Assembly (NCBI RefSeq): GCF_031326225.1
Contig: NZ_CP133720.1
Coordinates: forward strand, 1,736,001 to 1,800,000
Origin: Undibacterium cyanobacteriorum
Lineage (GTDB): Bacteria > Pseudomonadota > Gammaproteobacteria > Burkholderiales > Burkholderiaceae_D
DNA length: 64,000 nucleotides
Direction: 5' to 3'
Below the pieces are notes generated by a model that was given only the letters and a program-made list of their open reading frames with translations, did not search any database and was not told the origin of the DNA. The position numbers and the translations under genes were made by a program. This document shows positions 43,884 to 53,214 of this stretch, piece after piece (the first letter of the stretch is position 1; every line of letters starts with the position of its first letter).

Positions 43884-43986
43884 AAAGTCATGGTTCAAGA
43901 CTTGGCATAGTTTGATGCAATATTTGTTAGGTCTGTACAGGTTACTGATGGGGCCACTATTTTTCCCTGAAACAGGTTTGAGTTAA
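43876..43986 (+). CDS. small hydrophobic protein ahead of the rhodanese genes
   Basis: A 36-aa frame not obvious at usual length cutoffs. It begins MNEKSWFKTWHSLMQYL and continues with a hydrophobic, helix-prone stretch to PLFFPETGLS, so it may be a single-pass membrane peptide. It overlaps the 13-codon frame and ends 21 bp before the first rhodanese start. No strong ribosome binding site of its own. I recognise no family. Its place inside the leader of a sulfur-related unit is the main reason to list it. Confidence 0.45.
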   Translation: MNEKSWFKTWHSLMQYLLGLYRLLMGPLFFPETGLS

Positions 43987-44007
43987 GCTTTAGTGAGAGG
44001 AAATATT

Positions 44008-44322
44008 ATGCAATTTAGTTCTAATTCGTATCAGAGCCGTACTGGCGAATCGGATGTGCCTTTATTGGTGGATGTACGTTCCGAACTTGAATATGCTGGT
44101 GGACATATTCAAGGCGCGCTCAGCTGGCCATTACATGAATTAAGGCAGTATGCTGTCGCCAGTAAGATAGCAAAAGAAACGAAAGTTCTTGTGTATTGTT
44201 TGTCCGGTGCTCGCTCAAGCGCGGCTTGCCGAGAATTGGCCAGCATGGGATACCTCAATGTGACAAACGGTGGAGGCATATCACAGCTCGCGCTTCAATG
44301 TGGATTGCCCATCATGAAATAA
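44008..44322 (+). CDS. single-domain rhodanese-like sulfurtransferase
   Basis: Cytosolic rhodanese of 104 aa. LLVDVRSELEYAGGHIQGALSWPL is the CDC25-like N-terminal signature and VYCLSGARSSAACREL holds the active-site cysteine that would carry a persulfide. A final GGISQLALQCGLPIMK is typical of short rhodaneses. The ATG at 44008 follows GAGAGGA. It is the first clear gene of the unit starting at 43809. Confidence 0.9.
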   Translation: MQFSSNSYQSRTGESDVPLLVDVRSELEYAGGHIQGALSWPLHELRQYAVASKIAKETKVLVYCLSGARSSAACRELASMGYLNVTNGGGISQLALQCGLPIMK

Positions 44323-44438
44323 GACTGTGATTGCAATTTACTTCGTTGCAGTTTTTGGTGCTGGTCAATACCTCTCGGTATTGAATGTTCTTTGAAAACT
44401 GTGTGAGTTAGGGTGAAAGTAAGCGAAAGGATTTGAAT

Positions 44439-44822
44439 ATGATGATGAGTGCACATGACCTGGTGGTGCGGGCTAGGGATTCAGTTACCGAATTTGATGT
44501 AGGCGACGCTCCTCGAGTTCTACAGGCAGCAGATGTCATTATCGATGTTAGAGAGGCAGATGAATATCAATCTGGGCATCTGCCAAGGGCGATAAATATA
44601 CCGCGAGGTGTTCTCGAATTCAAATTGAGTAGTGCTGATACCTTGAGTTCACGAGACCTTCAGATCGTGTTGTATTGTAAATCAAGTGGTCGTGCCACCC
44701 TCGCAGCGCAGAGTTTACAGCAGATGGGCTACCGCAACGTGCACTCACTCGCAGGCGGGTTCGATGCTTATTGTGCTGCTGGCATGCCGGTGATTAAACC
44801 GATTGAACCAGCGTTCGATTAA
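44439..44822 (+). CDS. rhodanese-like domain protein
   Basis: A second rhodanese of 127 aa, with VIIDVREADEYQSGHLPRAINIPRGVLEF and the active-site loop VLYCKSSGRATLAAQSL, then NVHSLAGGFDAYCAAGMPV. The loop CKSSGR resembles the PspE/GlpE type. AAAGGA precedes a run of three ATG codons; the first (44439) is used. It lies 116 bp after the first rhodanese gene and likely shares its transcript, giving two sulfurtransferases of different loop sequence in one unit. Confidence 0.9.
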   Translation: MMMSAHDLVVRARDSVTEFDVGDAPRVLQAADVIIDVREADEYQSGHLPRAINIPRGVLEFKLSSADTLSSRDLQIVLYCKSSGRATLAAQSLQQMGYRNVHSLAGGFDAYCAAGMPVIKPIEPAFD

Positions 44823-44959
44823 AAATGAGCCATGCGAGCGTAAGATAATAATTGTATGTTGTTCTCAGTCAATATTTTTAATGCATACGAAGGTAAAATC
44901 TTGGTGAAACGAAGTCCTTTGTTTCTGCAATTCGAGGATGAGAGAAAGTAGAGCGAGAA

Positions 44960-47299
44960 ATGAAAAAACTTATTTATATCTTCACGCATGCACGTTTTTG
45001 GTCGCCAGCTTCAGCTTTGATGCGACAACTTAAATTCCCGATGAAGATGAGTTTGATTTCGCTCGCCTTTTTGTTGCCACTATTATGGATGTTTGGGACG
45101 ATAGTTATTAAGGCAGAAGAGGAAATGCAGTTCGTCGAGAAGGAGCGAATAGGTGTGCAATATGCTGCTGCTGTATTTCACGGTATGGAGCAGGCGGCGA
45201 AATGGCGATATGAGTTGCGAGGTGGAAGTTCACCCGATGGGGCGATTCATATCGAACAACTGAACAATGCAAAGCAGCAATTTTCTGATGCTCTCAAGGC
45301 CGTGGAAGGCTTGGATGCTCGTTTTGCCAAACAGCTTGGTACATCGGCACTAATTGAAAAAGTGAAAGAGCATAATGAGCTGGCTCAGAGTTCTAATGGT
45401 AATGACGGTCAGGTTATTAAGGTGCATCTTGATTTATTTCAATCGCTGGTGCAATTATTGGATCATACGGCGGATAGTTCAGGCTTGGCCCTAGATCCTG
45501 ATCTGAAATCATATTATCTGATGAGTGCTGCTTTGATGAGAGGCCCACAAATCATTCAGAATACGACCGAGTTACGTAGCTTGGGGCGTAATGCAATCAC
45601 TAGTGGTCAAGTTTCGGCGCAAAATCGAGAGCAAATTCAGGCTCGTCTTGCTGTGCTTGAGCATGAATTAGCATTGGTCCAGAGGGATCTCAGTAAAGTT
45701 CAGCAGGACGCTCCCGATTTTTATGCGCTTATGATGACCCAAGCTCCGGAAGCGACTTCGCTCTTTATGCAGAGAATTAGGCGGGACTTCTCTGTCGGTC
45801 AAAACGAAGTAAGTCTTGATCTAAGTCAGTTTTTGTCTTCTGCTAACCAGACGATAGAGACACAGTTTGCGCAAGTCCAGAAGAACCTTAGCGTATTGGA
45901 TCTTATGTTGAGCGCAAGACGAACAAGTATTCTGCGGCATCTGTGGATCAACCTCGCAATTTCGATCATGGGAGTGCTGATTGCATCGTACTTATTCATG
46001 GGCCTCTATCGTTCGATGATTGGTGGCTTCAAGAAACTTCGTCGTCAATTGATTAGTATTTCAATGGGAGATTTAAGGAGCGATATTCAGGGACTTGGTA
46101 AAGATGAGATGGCAGGCTTAATGAAAGAGCTTGCCCACATGCAGAGCGCTTTACGGGACACGGTATTTCAAGTGAAGCAAGCAAGTGATCATGTCGTTCA
46201 ATCGAGTATGGAAATTGCGAGTGGAACACAAGATTTGTCTGCGCGTACGGAATCAGCCGCAAGCGCACTTGAGGAATCATCGGCTGCACTCGAACAAACA
46301 AGTTCTACCGTCAAAATGACGGCGGAGTCGGTGCGCCAAGCTTCTTTAATTGCCGTGGAAAACGCACAAACGGCATCGAAGGGTGGTGCTGTCATGGCCA
46401 ATGTGGTGAGTACGATGGAAGAGATTCAGGATTCTTCTCGTAAGATTAGCGACATCATTAGCGTGATCGATGGCATCGCTTTTCAAACCAATATTTTGGC
46501 ATTGAACGCGGCGGTGGAGGCGGCCAGAGCGGGCGAACAGGGGCGCGGTTTTGCCGTGGTCGCATCGGAAGTACGTGCCTTGGCAGGCCGCAGTGCCAAT
46601 GCTGCGAAGGAAATTAAAGACTTGATTACCAATAGCAGTCAACAAATCACGACCGGAACGACGATTGTAAAAGACGCAGGCGCAGCGATGGTCGCGATTG
46701 TTGAAAATGCGGACCGTATCAAACATCTGTTAGATGAAGTCGCTAGCGGTGCACGTGAACAAAGTATTGGTGTCTCGCAGATAGGCGAGGCTGTGAGCGA
46801 ACTCGATCGAAATACACAAGCGAATGCGAGTTTGGTAGAGGAGACGGCGGAAGCGGCTCGTTCACAACGTGATGTGGCGGTGCGTTTAGCCGCACAAGTC
46901 GATGAATTCCGTTTGCCAGGACAAACAGTGGCTGAAAAAGTCGAAGGGATCGATGTCGACGGTATCATCGATGGACATCGTCAGTGGAAAGTTAAATTGC
47001 GTGATGCGATCGAAAGCGGTGAGCATGTCGATGTGGAAGCTTTATCTCGCGATGATTGCTGCGCACTTGGAAAATGGATCTATGGCGATGGACAACGCTT
47101 AGGTAGTCGTCTCAGTTTTACTGAACTGGTTGAGAAACATGCGCGCTTTCATCGCGTTGCGGGACAAGTAGGGGAATTGATTAATCAAGGTCAGTATGAA
47201 CGCGCGGAAGATGCACTCGCTCCCGGCACCGCATTCTCAGTGGCGACGAGCGACGTTGTAGTGATCTTGAGTGGAGTCAAACGACTCGGATTTCAATAA
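44960..47299 (+). CDS. methyl-accepting chemotaxis protein with C-terminal CZB domain
   Basis: Chemoreceptor of 779 aa. One helix (about 30-52, SLISLAFLLPLLWMFGTIVI), a helical periplasmic domain (about 53-320), a second helix (LAISIMGVLIASYLFMGLY), a HAMP segment, and the signalling domain with the hairpin tip GEQGRGFAVVASEVRALAGR. Residues 670-775 form a CZB zinc-binding domain: HRQWKVKLRDAI, DDCCALGKWIYGDGQ and HARFHRVAG supply the His and Cys ligands. CZB receptors sense zinc and, in characterised cases, hypochlorous acid oxidation of the ligand cysteine. It follows the rhodanese genes by 137 bp. Confidence 0.92.
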   Translation: MKKLIYIFTHARFWSPASALMRQLKFPMKMSLISLAFLLPLLWMFGTIVIKAEEEMQFVEKERIGVQYAAAVFHGMEQAAKWRYELRGGSSPDGAIHIEQLNNAKQQFSDALKAVEGLDARFAKQLGTSALIEKVKEHNELAQSSNGNDGQVIKVHLDLFQSLVQLLDHTADSSGLALDPDLKSYYLMSAALMRGPQIIQNTTELRSLGRNAITSGQVSAQNREQIQARLAVLEHELALVQRDLSKVQQDAPDFYALMMTQAPEATSLFMQRIRRDFSVGQNEVSLDLSQFLSSANQTIETQFAQVQKNLSVLDLMLSARRTSILRHLWINLAISIMGVLIASYLFMGLYRSMIGGFKKLRRQLISISMGDLRSDIQGLGKDEMAGLMKELAHMQSALRDTVFQVKQASDHVVQSSMEIASGTQDLSARTESAASALEESSAALEQTSSTVKMTAESVRQASLIAVENAQTASKGGAVMANVVSTMEEIQDSSRKISDIISVIDGIAFQTNILALNAAVEAARAGEQGRGFAVVASEVRALAGRSANAAKEIKDLITNSSQQITTGTTIVKDAGAAMVAIVENADRIKHLLDEVASGAREQSIGVSQIGEAVSELDRNTQANASLVEETAEAARSQRDVAVRLAAQVDEFRLPGQTVAEKVEGIDVDGIIDGHRQWKVKLRDAIESGEHVDVEALSRDDCCALGKWIYGDGQRLGSRLSFTELVEKHARFHRVAGQVGELINQGQYERAEDALAPGTAFSVATSDVVVILSGVKRLGFQ

Positions 47300-47305
47300 A
47301 TTTTT

Positions 47306-47357
47306 CGGCGATGTCGTAATCGGCTATGTCGTAATCTGCTATGTCCTAATCTGCTAT
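47306..47357 (+). repeat. 15-bp tandem repeat
   Basis: Three copies of a 15-mer, CGGCGATGTCGTAAT, CGGCTATGTCGTAAT and CTGCTATGTCCTAAT, and a partial fourth lie just after the chemoreceptor stop. No function is evident. Confidence 0.75.
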
Positions 47358-47587
47358 TGCGGATGAAGGACAAGCGCTGCAGATGTAATTGAAGTCAGTG
47401 CAGATCCAGTATTGATTCGGTATTGTTTCTGTACCATCGACGGACGGTGTACATCTGTTTGACACATATCAAGTTCGTTCTAGCACTTTTTCCTATAGTG
47501 GTTCTTGATGCAGGATCTACGACTCACCACTCAGGTGGTCAGTAGAACTGCATAAAGAGGTGATCCCATTCTACTAAGGAGAAATCG

Positions 47588-47734
47588 ATGAAATTGTTGT
47601 CTGGTTTGCTGTCGACCGATTACGGTCTAATGAGTCTCGCGGTCATTCTTTTTGTGATCGGCATGGCAGTATTCTTTATCCGCTATTTTTTGCGCAATCT
47701 CGAAGAAGAAGCAAAGCGCGATCAACAACAGTAA
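47588..47734 (+). CDS. DUF3149 domain membrane peptide
   Basis: A 48-aa protein: MKLLSGLLSTDYGLMSLAV followed by one hydrophobic helix and a charged C-terminus (NLEEEAKRDQQQ). The pattern fits DUF3149, short single-pass membrane proteins of betaproteobacteria with unknown role. AAGGAG precedes the ATG. A strong terminator follows 12 bp later, so the gene is expressed alone. Confidence 0.85.
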   Translation: MKLLSGLLSTDYGLMSLAVILFVIGMAVFFIRYFLRNLEEEAKRDQQQ

Positions 47735-47745
47735 TTTTTCAAATT

Positions 47746-47784
47746 AAAAATCCCATCACCTGTACCGAGCTGATGGGATTTTTT
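47746..47784. terminator. terminator between DUF3149 gene and ubiT
   Basis: Stem AAAAATCCCATCA (47746-47758)/TGATGGGATTTTTT (47771-47784) with a 12-nt loop. A-run and T-run flanks allow use from both sides. Confidence 0.9.
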
Positions 47785-47864
47785 CTTTTGGTGATTGCGC
47801 AATACGTCGCTTGCGGTAGTGGCGACCGTTGTAAGAACTTGAGAAGCTGAAGGGAAACTGGTCG

Positions 47865-48311
47865 CTAGATTTTTTCTGCGATTTTTTGCAACCACAGCGG
47901 CCTCTCGTTGGCATCGATCCAATACTTGACTGCGATCCCAAGTTCCGTATCACCTTCCATTCTGAGTTGACGGCGAAAGAAAAGGCTGTCGGCATCCTCA
48001 GCGCCCGAGGCGAGTTTCAAAAAACTCATAGCACTGGCATATAAATGAAGATCTGCTGATGCTGCCGAGGATTGTTTGAAGTGTCCTTGATCACATGCGA
48101 AATGAAGATCAAGTCCGAGATCGGTAATATGCAAAGCGAACTGTTTTCCGTATAGAACTTCTGGGGCTTCCAAGAAGCCCTTTTTCCTGGCGATATCGAG
48201 TGCAATCAAGAAGGGCGTATGGCTGAGGCGACGTGGGAATTTTTGACCAATGTCCGCAAAGAAGGAGGGGAATAGAAAGTCGCCGAGTTTAGCGCTTGTG
48301 CTGGGATTCAT
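47865..48311 (-). CDS. ubiT: ubiquinone biosynthesis accessory factor UbiT
   Basis: SCP2 sterol-carrier-type lipid-binding protein of 148 aa. FALHITDLGLDLHFACDQGHF and LFFRRQLRMEGDTELGIAVK mark the SCP2 fold, and the sequence is of the length expected for UbiT. UbiT binds isoprenoid quinone intermediates in the O2-independent ubiquinone route. It is the last gene of the ubiU-ubiV-ubiT set on this strand, 70 bp after ubiV. Confidence 0.9.
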   Translation of the reverse strand: MNPSTSAKLGDFLFPSFFADIGQKFPRRLSHTPFLIALDIARKKGFLEAPEVLYGKQFALHITDLGLDLHFACDQGHFKQSSAASADLHLYASAMSFLKLASGAEDADSLFFRRQLRMEGDTELGIAVKYWIDANERPLWLQKIAEKI

Positions 48312-48381
48312 AGTGTTGTGTGCTTTTGTCAGGATTTTTTGTTTGACTTCTATTTATTCTTGTTTCGCTCTTCGTTAGCGC

Positions 48382-49308
48382 TTACATTGAAATGGCGTGA
48401 ATGGGGATGGCGTCCCAGCGCATGCCGGCTTTGCCTAACCAGTAGCCATTGCTACGCTCAGCGTTCGGTGGCAGATATGCTTCATTGACCTGGGCACGTT
48501 GCTGATGGCGGCGCGCTTCATCAAAGGCATGGACGACCTCAGCCATACCTTGTGATTGCGGTTGCAAACGGACGTAGTCGATACCCATATCCAGCATGTC
48601 GGGCAGATATTCACCTAAATCGAGACAATGAGCACTTTGAGTTTGGATACCATTGATGGTGAGAAAGTCGCTGTGCTCGCGGGTTTTGAGCGCCAGCCCA
48701 TCCGGATATTGTTCGCAACTGAACTCGCAGCAATCCTTGCGCAGGCGATGACGTCGAGCCGTGAAGCAGCGTGATGAATAGGCGAGCGCCATCCGCCCCC
48801 ACACCTGCACTTCGGTTTGCATCGCTTCGGGTTTTTGTGCTTGCAAGACTTGGAGTTCTTCGCGCGGCAATTCGACGGGAGGAATGTAGCGACACGCACC
48901 AAGGCTTTGAAGCCAAGTCAAGGTACCCTCGTGATAGATATTCAGATGCGGCCCAGCGACAAATGTTTGGCCTAGCCCATGAATGGTGCGAACGGCACTG
49001 AAATCATTAGCCTCCACTTTAAATCCATTTTCGTAAGCAGCATCGATGAGTTTGTGCATATGGCGTCGATCAACCTCGCTATCGATCAAGGTTAAAGTTG
49101 ATAGCACCACTTCTTTGCCCGCCAGCTGACATTCTTTGGCCAGGCTAATCCAATCGGCAAGACGCAATTGGTGTCGACGCGAACAGACGACTTCGCCGAA
49201 ATAAATAGTATCGATAGGCCACTCCATCGCGTCTGCATAAAACTGCAGGCTTGTATCACGGGACCAGTAGTAGGCGAGTGGTGCTAGGGCGATGCTGAGT
49301 GATTTCAT
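48382..49308 (-). CDS. ubiV: ubiquinone biosynthesis protein UbiV (U32 family)
   Basis: U32-family protein of 308 aa that with UbiU hydroxylates ubiquinone precursors without oxygen, using prephenate as oxygen donor in E. coli. The Fe-S cysteines are in FGEVVCSRRHQ and SSRCFTARRHRLRKDCCEFSC; LGKAGMRWDAIP ends the protein. AGGAAAG lies before the ATG at 49308. The spacing to ubiU is 51 bp, the normal order ubiU-ubiV-ubiT. Confidence 0.93.
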   Translation of the reverse strand: MKSLSIALAPLAYYWSRDTSLQFYADAMEWPIDTIYFGEVVCSRRHQLRLADWISLAKECQLAGKEVVLSTLTLIDSEVDRRHMHKLIDAAYENGFKVEANDFSAVRTIHGLGQTFVAGPHLNIYHEGTLTWLQSLGACRYIPPVELPREELQVLQAQKPEAMQTEVQVWGRMALAYSSRCFTARRHRLRKDCCEFSCEQYPDGLALKTREHSDFLTINGIQTQSAHCLDLGEYLPDMLDMGIDYVRLQPQSQGMAEVVHAFDEARRHQQRAQVNEAYLPPNAERSNGYWLGKAGMRWDAIPIHAISM

Positions 49309-49359
49309 AATCTTTCCTAGGGGCTTATTTTTGTTCGAATAGTGGTGCGAGATTGGGCC

Positions 49360-50382
49360 TTATTTCCAGGGACGCTCAAATGCACCTTGTGTTACTTGAG
49401 CTCCCTCCGCATGGCGGGCGAGTGCCGCTTGCCAATCGGGGCGGGCGGAGTAACGAACAGGGTCGCGTTGTGCAGCGTCGAGGGCGTTACGTAAGGTTGC
49501 GACCACTTGGCCAACATAGTTAGGGCTGCGTTGGCGTCCTTCCACTTTGAGCGCTCGCACACCCATGCTGAGTAGTTGCGGCAGCAGGCCAAGTGCATTC
49601 AAACTGGTGGGTTCTTCAAGTGCATAGTCGATCTCGCCATCAACCTCAAAGCGACCTTTGCACAAGGTTGGATATGCCGCAGCTTCGTTTGGCGCATACT
49701 GGTCGATGAGATTGCCACTTAAACGTGCAGAAAGCACCTGATCTTTTTCTTCCCAGCTGACGGCATGCGCCGGTGAACAGACGCCGCGATTATTCGGGGA
49801 GTCGCCTGTGACATAGCTGGATAAGAGGCATCGGCCTTCGACCATCACACATAAACTGCCGAAACCAAAGACTTCGATTTCGACGCTAGTTTGGCGAATG
49901 ATCTTTTCGATTTCTGCCAGTGTGAGTACGCGAGGTAACACGGCTCGGCGGATGCCGAATTGTTCGCGCATCAATTCGATTGCGTCAACGGTGGTGGCGG
50001 AATTTTGCACGGAGAGGTGCAAGCGTAGTTCTGGGTAGCGATCGCGTGCGTATGCCATCAAGCCAGGGTCCGCCAAAATCACTGCATCGGCACCAAATAA
50101 GACGGCGGTATCGACAGCGGTGCGCCATTCCTGGGCTGAACTAGCTTGGGGATAGGTATTGATCGCAAACAAAACCTGTTTGCCATGCTGGTGAGCATAG
50201 TCAACACCGACGCGAATATCTGTTTCGCTAAAGTTGAGCCCGCCGAAATTGCGCGCATTGGTGGCATTGCGTAGGCCGAGATATACGGCATCCGCGCCCT
50301 GTTTGATGGCGGTCTTCAGCGCCAATAAACTGCCAGCCGGGGCCACGAGGTCCATGGTTTTCATGGTCGAGATGGTAATCAT
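49360..50382 (-). CDS. ubiU: ubiquinone biosynthesis protein UbiU (U32 family)
   Basis: U32-family partner of UbiV (340 aa as placed). LVAPAGSLLALKTAIKQGADAVYLG opens the fold; the four Fe-S cysteines are visible in GSLCVMVEGRCLLSSYV, NNRGVCSPAH and PTLCKGRF; LKVEGRQRSPNYV closes it. Together with UbiT it lets the cell make ubiquinone when oxygen is absent, which fits the NnrS and FNR-box neighbourhood. Start is uncertain: ATGs at 50382, 50364 and 50355 lie in frame and none has a strong ribosome binding site; the family begins nearest 50355. Confidence 0.93.
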   Translation of the reverse strand: MITISTMKTMDLVAPAGSLLALKTAIKQGADAVYLGLRNATNARNFGGLNFSETDIRVGVDYAHQHGKQVLFAINTYPQASSAQEWRTAVDTAVLFGADAVILADPGLMAYARDRYPELRLHLSVQNSATTVDAIELMREQFGIRRAVLPRVLTLAEIEKIIRQTSVEIEVFGFGSLCVMVEGRCLLSSYVTGDSPNNRGVCSPAHAVSWEEKDQVLSARLSGNLIDQYAPNEAAAYPTLCKGRFEVDGEIDYALEEPTSLNALGLLPQLLSMGVRALKVEGRQRSPNYVGQVVATLRNALDAAQRDPVRYSARPDWQAALARHAEGAQVTQGAFERPWK

Positions 50383-50661
50383 CAATGGCGCTATCGTCTT
50401 TGTCCCAGGTCAATGAATTCGCCTTGACTTTTCTTGCGCTCGTGCTGGTCTGATGCTTGCCTGCCAGAACTCCGTTTGCATTTCTTAATTTGCTTTTTTT
50501 AAATGGGGCGGCGCTATCGAGATGATAGTGAGCGTATTTGTTGGTCTTCCAAATGGTGCTTGATCCGTTGTATCGAACCCACCATCTTGCTATCGAAGCA
50601 CTAAGTGGCTGTCTAATTTCGGCTATGATCGGTCGTATTCCATCTCGAAACGGAGTGCACT

Positions 50662-52038
50662 ATGAAGAAGCGACAAGTTAATGCAGTAACAGCGGCACTG
50701 TGCGCAATGGGCCTGGTCGGCTTTGCTTCACATGCGCAGGCTCAATCCTCCTCGAAATCAAAGAACACGAATAAACCAGCAGCCACAAAAGTCGAGGCTA
50801 GCCCTGCACCGATAGTGCAAGTCGTCAAACCACCGATTGCTTATGCTTACATCGATGCTGCCACCAGCAGTAGCGATATGCCTGGCATGAATATGATGGG
50901 CGCGGCAATGCAGGGCGGCCAAGAAGGTGGCGGATTATTTGGTGCATTGAAAGGCATGGTGAAAGGTTCTGTCACTCCGAATGATCGCGGGAATTACTTT
51001 GGAAGTACACGCGCGATGGGATTTGGTATGGGAAAACTCTTAGATGTTTCGGTACATACATCGCTCAATCCCTCTCTCAGTAGTGCAAACCAAAATCTGC
51101 CTCCAGCGATGCTTCTTGGTGAAAGTTGGACGCTGACCGCGCCAGAACCGGAAAAAAGTAAGCCAGTGGTACGTGAGATTGACGAAACGCCCTATGAACC
51201 AAAGTATGAGAAGCCGAAAGGGAAGATGTCTTTATACTGGGGATGCGGCGAGACGGTTCGCCCAGGACAGCCACGGGTACTCGATATGGCCACTGCGAGT
51301 ATCGAAGACTATGCGAAATTTTTCGTGATGCGCGGTAAGACAAGTAAAGGCGCGCGATCAGAGCCAGGACATCCGGCTTGGCCCAATAAGCAAGATGATA
51401 GAAAAGTCCCGGACGCCGCTTCACTCGTCGGTACGCATCGATTTGTAGGAAACGGCATTCCCGAATCATTTAAGTTTGAATTGGGACCAAACCATGACCT
51501 CATGCCCGCCATTGAATTGATGCAGACTAAGCACGATGGTGGCGTCACGCTTGAATGGAAACAGCTCGCTCAAGCGCGCGGTTACTTCATCGCTGTGATG
51601 GGCGGGATGGAAGGCAAGGAACGTGGTGCCGATGATGGTTCAGAAGTCGTGATCTGGACCTCGAGCGAGTTGCCCGATTTTGGTTTTGGGCTGATCGACT
51701 ATCAAAGCAATAAAGACATCGACAATTGGGTGAACGAGAAAGTCATCTTGCCACCAAGCACAAGTAAGTGCGAAGTACCAAAGGGAATTTTTGGCGATAA
51801 AGGCAACGGCATGTTACGCATGATCGCCTATGGTTCTGAACATTACATGGCGTATCCACCACGACCCAGTGATCCGAAAATTGCTTGGGAACCGGATTGG
51901 CAACTTAAGTTACGTAATAAGGCGACCTTCACTTCCATGCTAGGTGGCATGGGCGATGTGGGCAATAAACAGAAGCCACAAAAGGAAGAAAAGAAAACCA
52001 AGCCCTCAGACTTATTGAAGAGCTTATTTGGTAATTAA
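50662..52038 (+). CDS. secreted hypothetical protein with Met/Gly-rich segment
   Basis: A 458-aa protein with a clear signal peptide (ends at ASHAQAQ). The region near residues 70-110 is rich in Met and Gly (MPGMNMMGAAMQGGQEGGG). The centre has SLYWGCGETVRPGQPRVLD and a long stretch with WTSSELPDFGFG; the C-terminus is Lys-rich and ends DLLKSLFGN. I recognise no family or catalytic motif. CGGAG lies about eight bases before the ATG. It is transcribed alone, between ubiU and an opposite-strand gene. A periplasmic or surface role is likely from the signal only. Confidence 0.7.
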   Translation: MKKRQVNAVTAALCAMGLVGFASHAQAQSSSKSKNTNKPAATKVEASPAPIVQVVKPPIAYAYIDAATSSSDMPGMNMMGAAMQGGQEGGGLFGALKGMVKGSVTPNDRGNYFGSTRAMGFGMGKLLDVSVHTSLNPSLSSANQNLPPAMLLGESWTLTAPEPEKSKPVVREIDETPYEPKYEKPKGKMSLYWGCGETVRPGQPRVLDMATASIEDYAKFFVMRGKTSKGARSEPGHPAWPNKQDDRKVPDAASLVGTHRFVGNGIPESFKFELGPNHDLMPAIELMQTKHDGGVTLEWKQLAQARGYFIAVMGGMEGKERGADDGSEVVIWTSSELPDFGFGLIDYQSNKDIDNWVNEKVILPPSTSKCEVPKGIFGDKGNGMLRMIAYGSEHYMAYPPRPSDPKIAWEPDWQLKLRNKATFTSMLGGMGDVGNKQKPQKEEKKTKPSDLLKSLFGN

Positions 52039-52159
52039 TCGTTTGCGATATCTGGCACAGCCGATGTCGCATAGCACGGGTGTCAGCGGGCTGTACGTCA
52101 AGGTATGGCTCGCTCAGATTGACGTATGCGACTATCTAGGCGTTCAGGCGTTCAGGCGT

Positions 52160-52759
52160 TCAGGCACTCGTACTGAATATGCTACCCAGTGAGGTACTTC
52201 CTTGTACATTCACCGCGACGAGTTTCAGAAAAGATTGCAAGTTTTGTGAACTCGGCTCGCCGCCACTTTTGCTAATCAAGGTATTAAAGCTTTCCTGCAA
52301 AGTACCCAATCCTGCGGCTGCACTGGCGTTGTTACCACTATCGAGCTGGGTGATTAATTTTTGTATTGAAAACTGTAGCTGAATGCTGGTGCTATTGGGA
52401 TCGAGTTTAATTGGTGTGTTTGTGTTTGTGCTGGCACCATCATTCCCTTGATTGAGGCCCGGAAGCTGCGACAAGATGTTGCTGGTAAAATTGTTGTTTG
52501 CGTCTTGCCCTTCGTCGCTATTGAAAAAAGCCGAGATATCACGTCCCGCATTGAGTTGTACTAAGGCTTGCTGAATCGCGCTATTGAGCTTGTTGCCGCT
52601 GCCTGTTGCGGCGGGATTTTGAATCGTGTTGTTACTGACGTTGTTGTCAATACTTGAAAGTTTCGCGACAGTCGAGGACGCTGCCGTGCTTTCGGTCGAT
52701 TTTGTACTATAGAGCTTGTCAAAAGCGTTCAAATTCGAGTTGATGGATGGAAGCGTCAT
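52160..52759 (-). CDS. low-complexity hypothetical protein (Ser/Asn/Gln-rich)
   Basis: A 199-aa protein rich in Ser, Asn, Thr and Gln without signal peptide, membrane segment or known motif. LNSAIQQALVQLNAGRDISAFF and SIQLQFSIQKLITQLDSG are helix-like. It resembles short secreted or structural accessory proteins in composition only. The stop region overlaps three copies of the 8-bp unit CGTTCAGG (52141-52164). No ribosome binding site stands out. Expression is uncertain. Confidence 0.6.
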   Translation of the reverse strand: MTLPSINSNLNAFDKLYSTKSTESTAASSTVAKLSSIDNNVSNNTIQNPAATGSGNKLNSAIQQALVQLNAGRDISAFFNSDEGQDANNNFTSNILSQLPGLNQGNDGASTNTNTPIKLDPNSTSIQLQFSIQKLITQLDSGNNASAAAGLGTLQESFNTLISKSGGEPSSQNLQSFLKLVAVNVQGSTSLGSIFSTSA

Positions 52760-53214
52760 GGCAAATTCTCACACGAAAATATGGGGGGCGGATAGCTCAC
52801 AGTTGCAAATTAAGGTCGCAACTGAACGTCGCAATTGAGTGCGCTAAAAAGCTTAATAAGCATCTACGGCGGATCTTCTATCCAATATGGTTGAAATTTC
52901 AAATAAATGAAATGTTTTTCTGTTCACATCTCCGATATGGTGGTGCCGACCAGTGACATTTTCTTGTCGTGGCAGCAAAAAAAATAAAATAAAGTCATAA
53001 TGCGTGATCCATGAGTACAGCAAAGAAGTCCATGCTTGCTGTTTAATGATGGAAAGTTGCTTTAAGCCTCGCATCATGTACGTTTTTTAACGACACTAAG
53101 TAGATGTCGAGGCAAACTCGTTCATATTATTTGTAGAATGGAAGCGTATTTTTTGTCGCTCGATTGAGCAACCACTGTCTATCAACATCGATCACATTTA
53201 AGGGAAATAAAAAG
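52760..53214. other. divergent intergenic region upstream of MBL-fold hydrolase
   Basis: About 455 AT-rich bases between two divergent genes. No gene, tRNA or strong hairpin was seen. The clearest signal is the AGGGAAA ribosome binding site before the hydrolase start at 53215. Confidence 0.5.

Noticed and set aside
50401..50430. GTCAA-N10-TTGAC inverted repeat upstream of ubiU as an FNR site
   Set aside because: Spacing and arm sequence do not fit TTGAT-N4-ATCAA.
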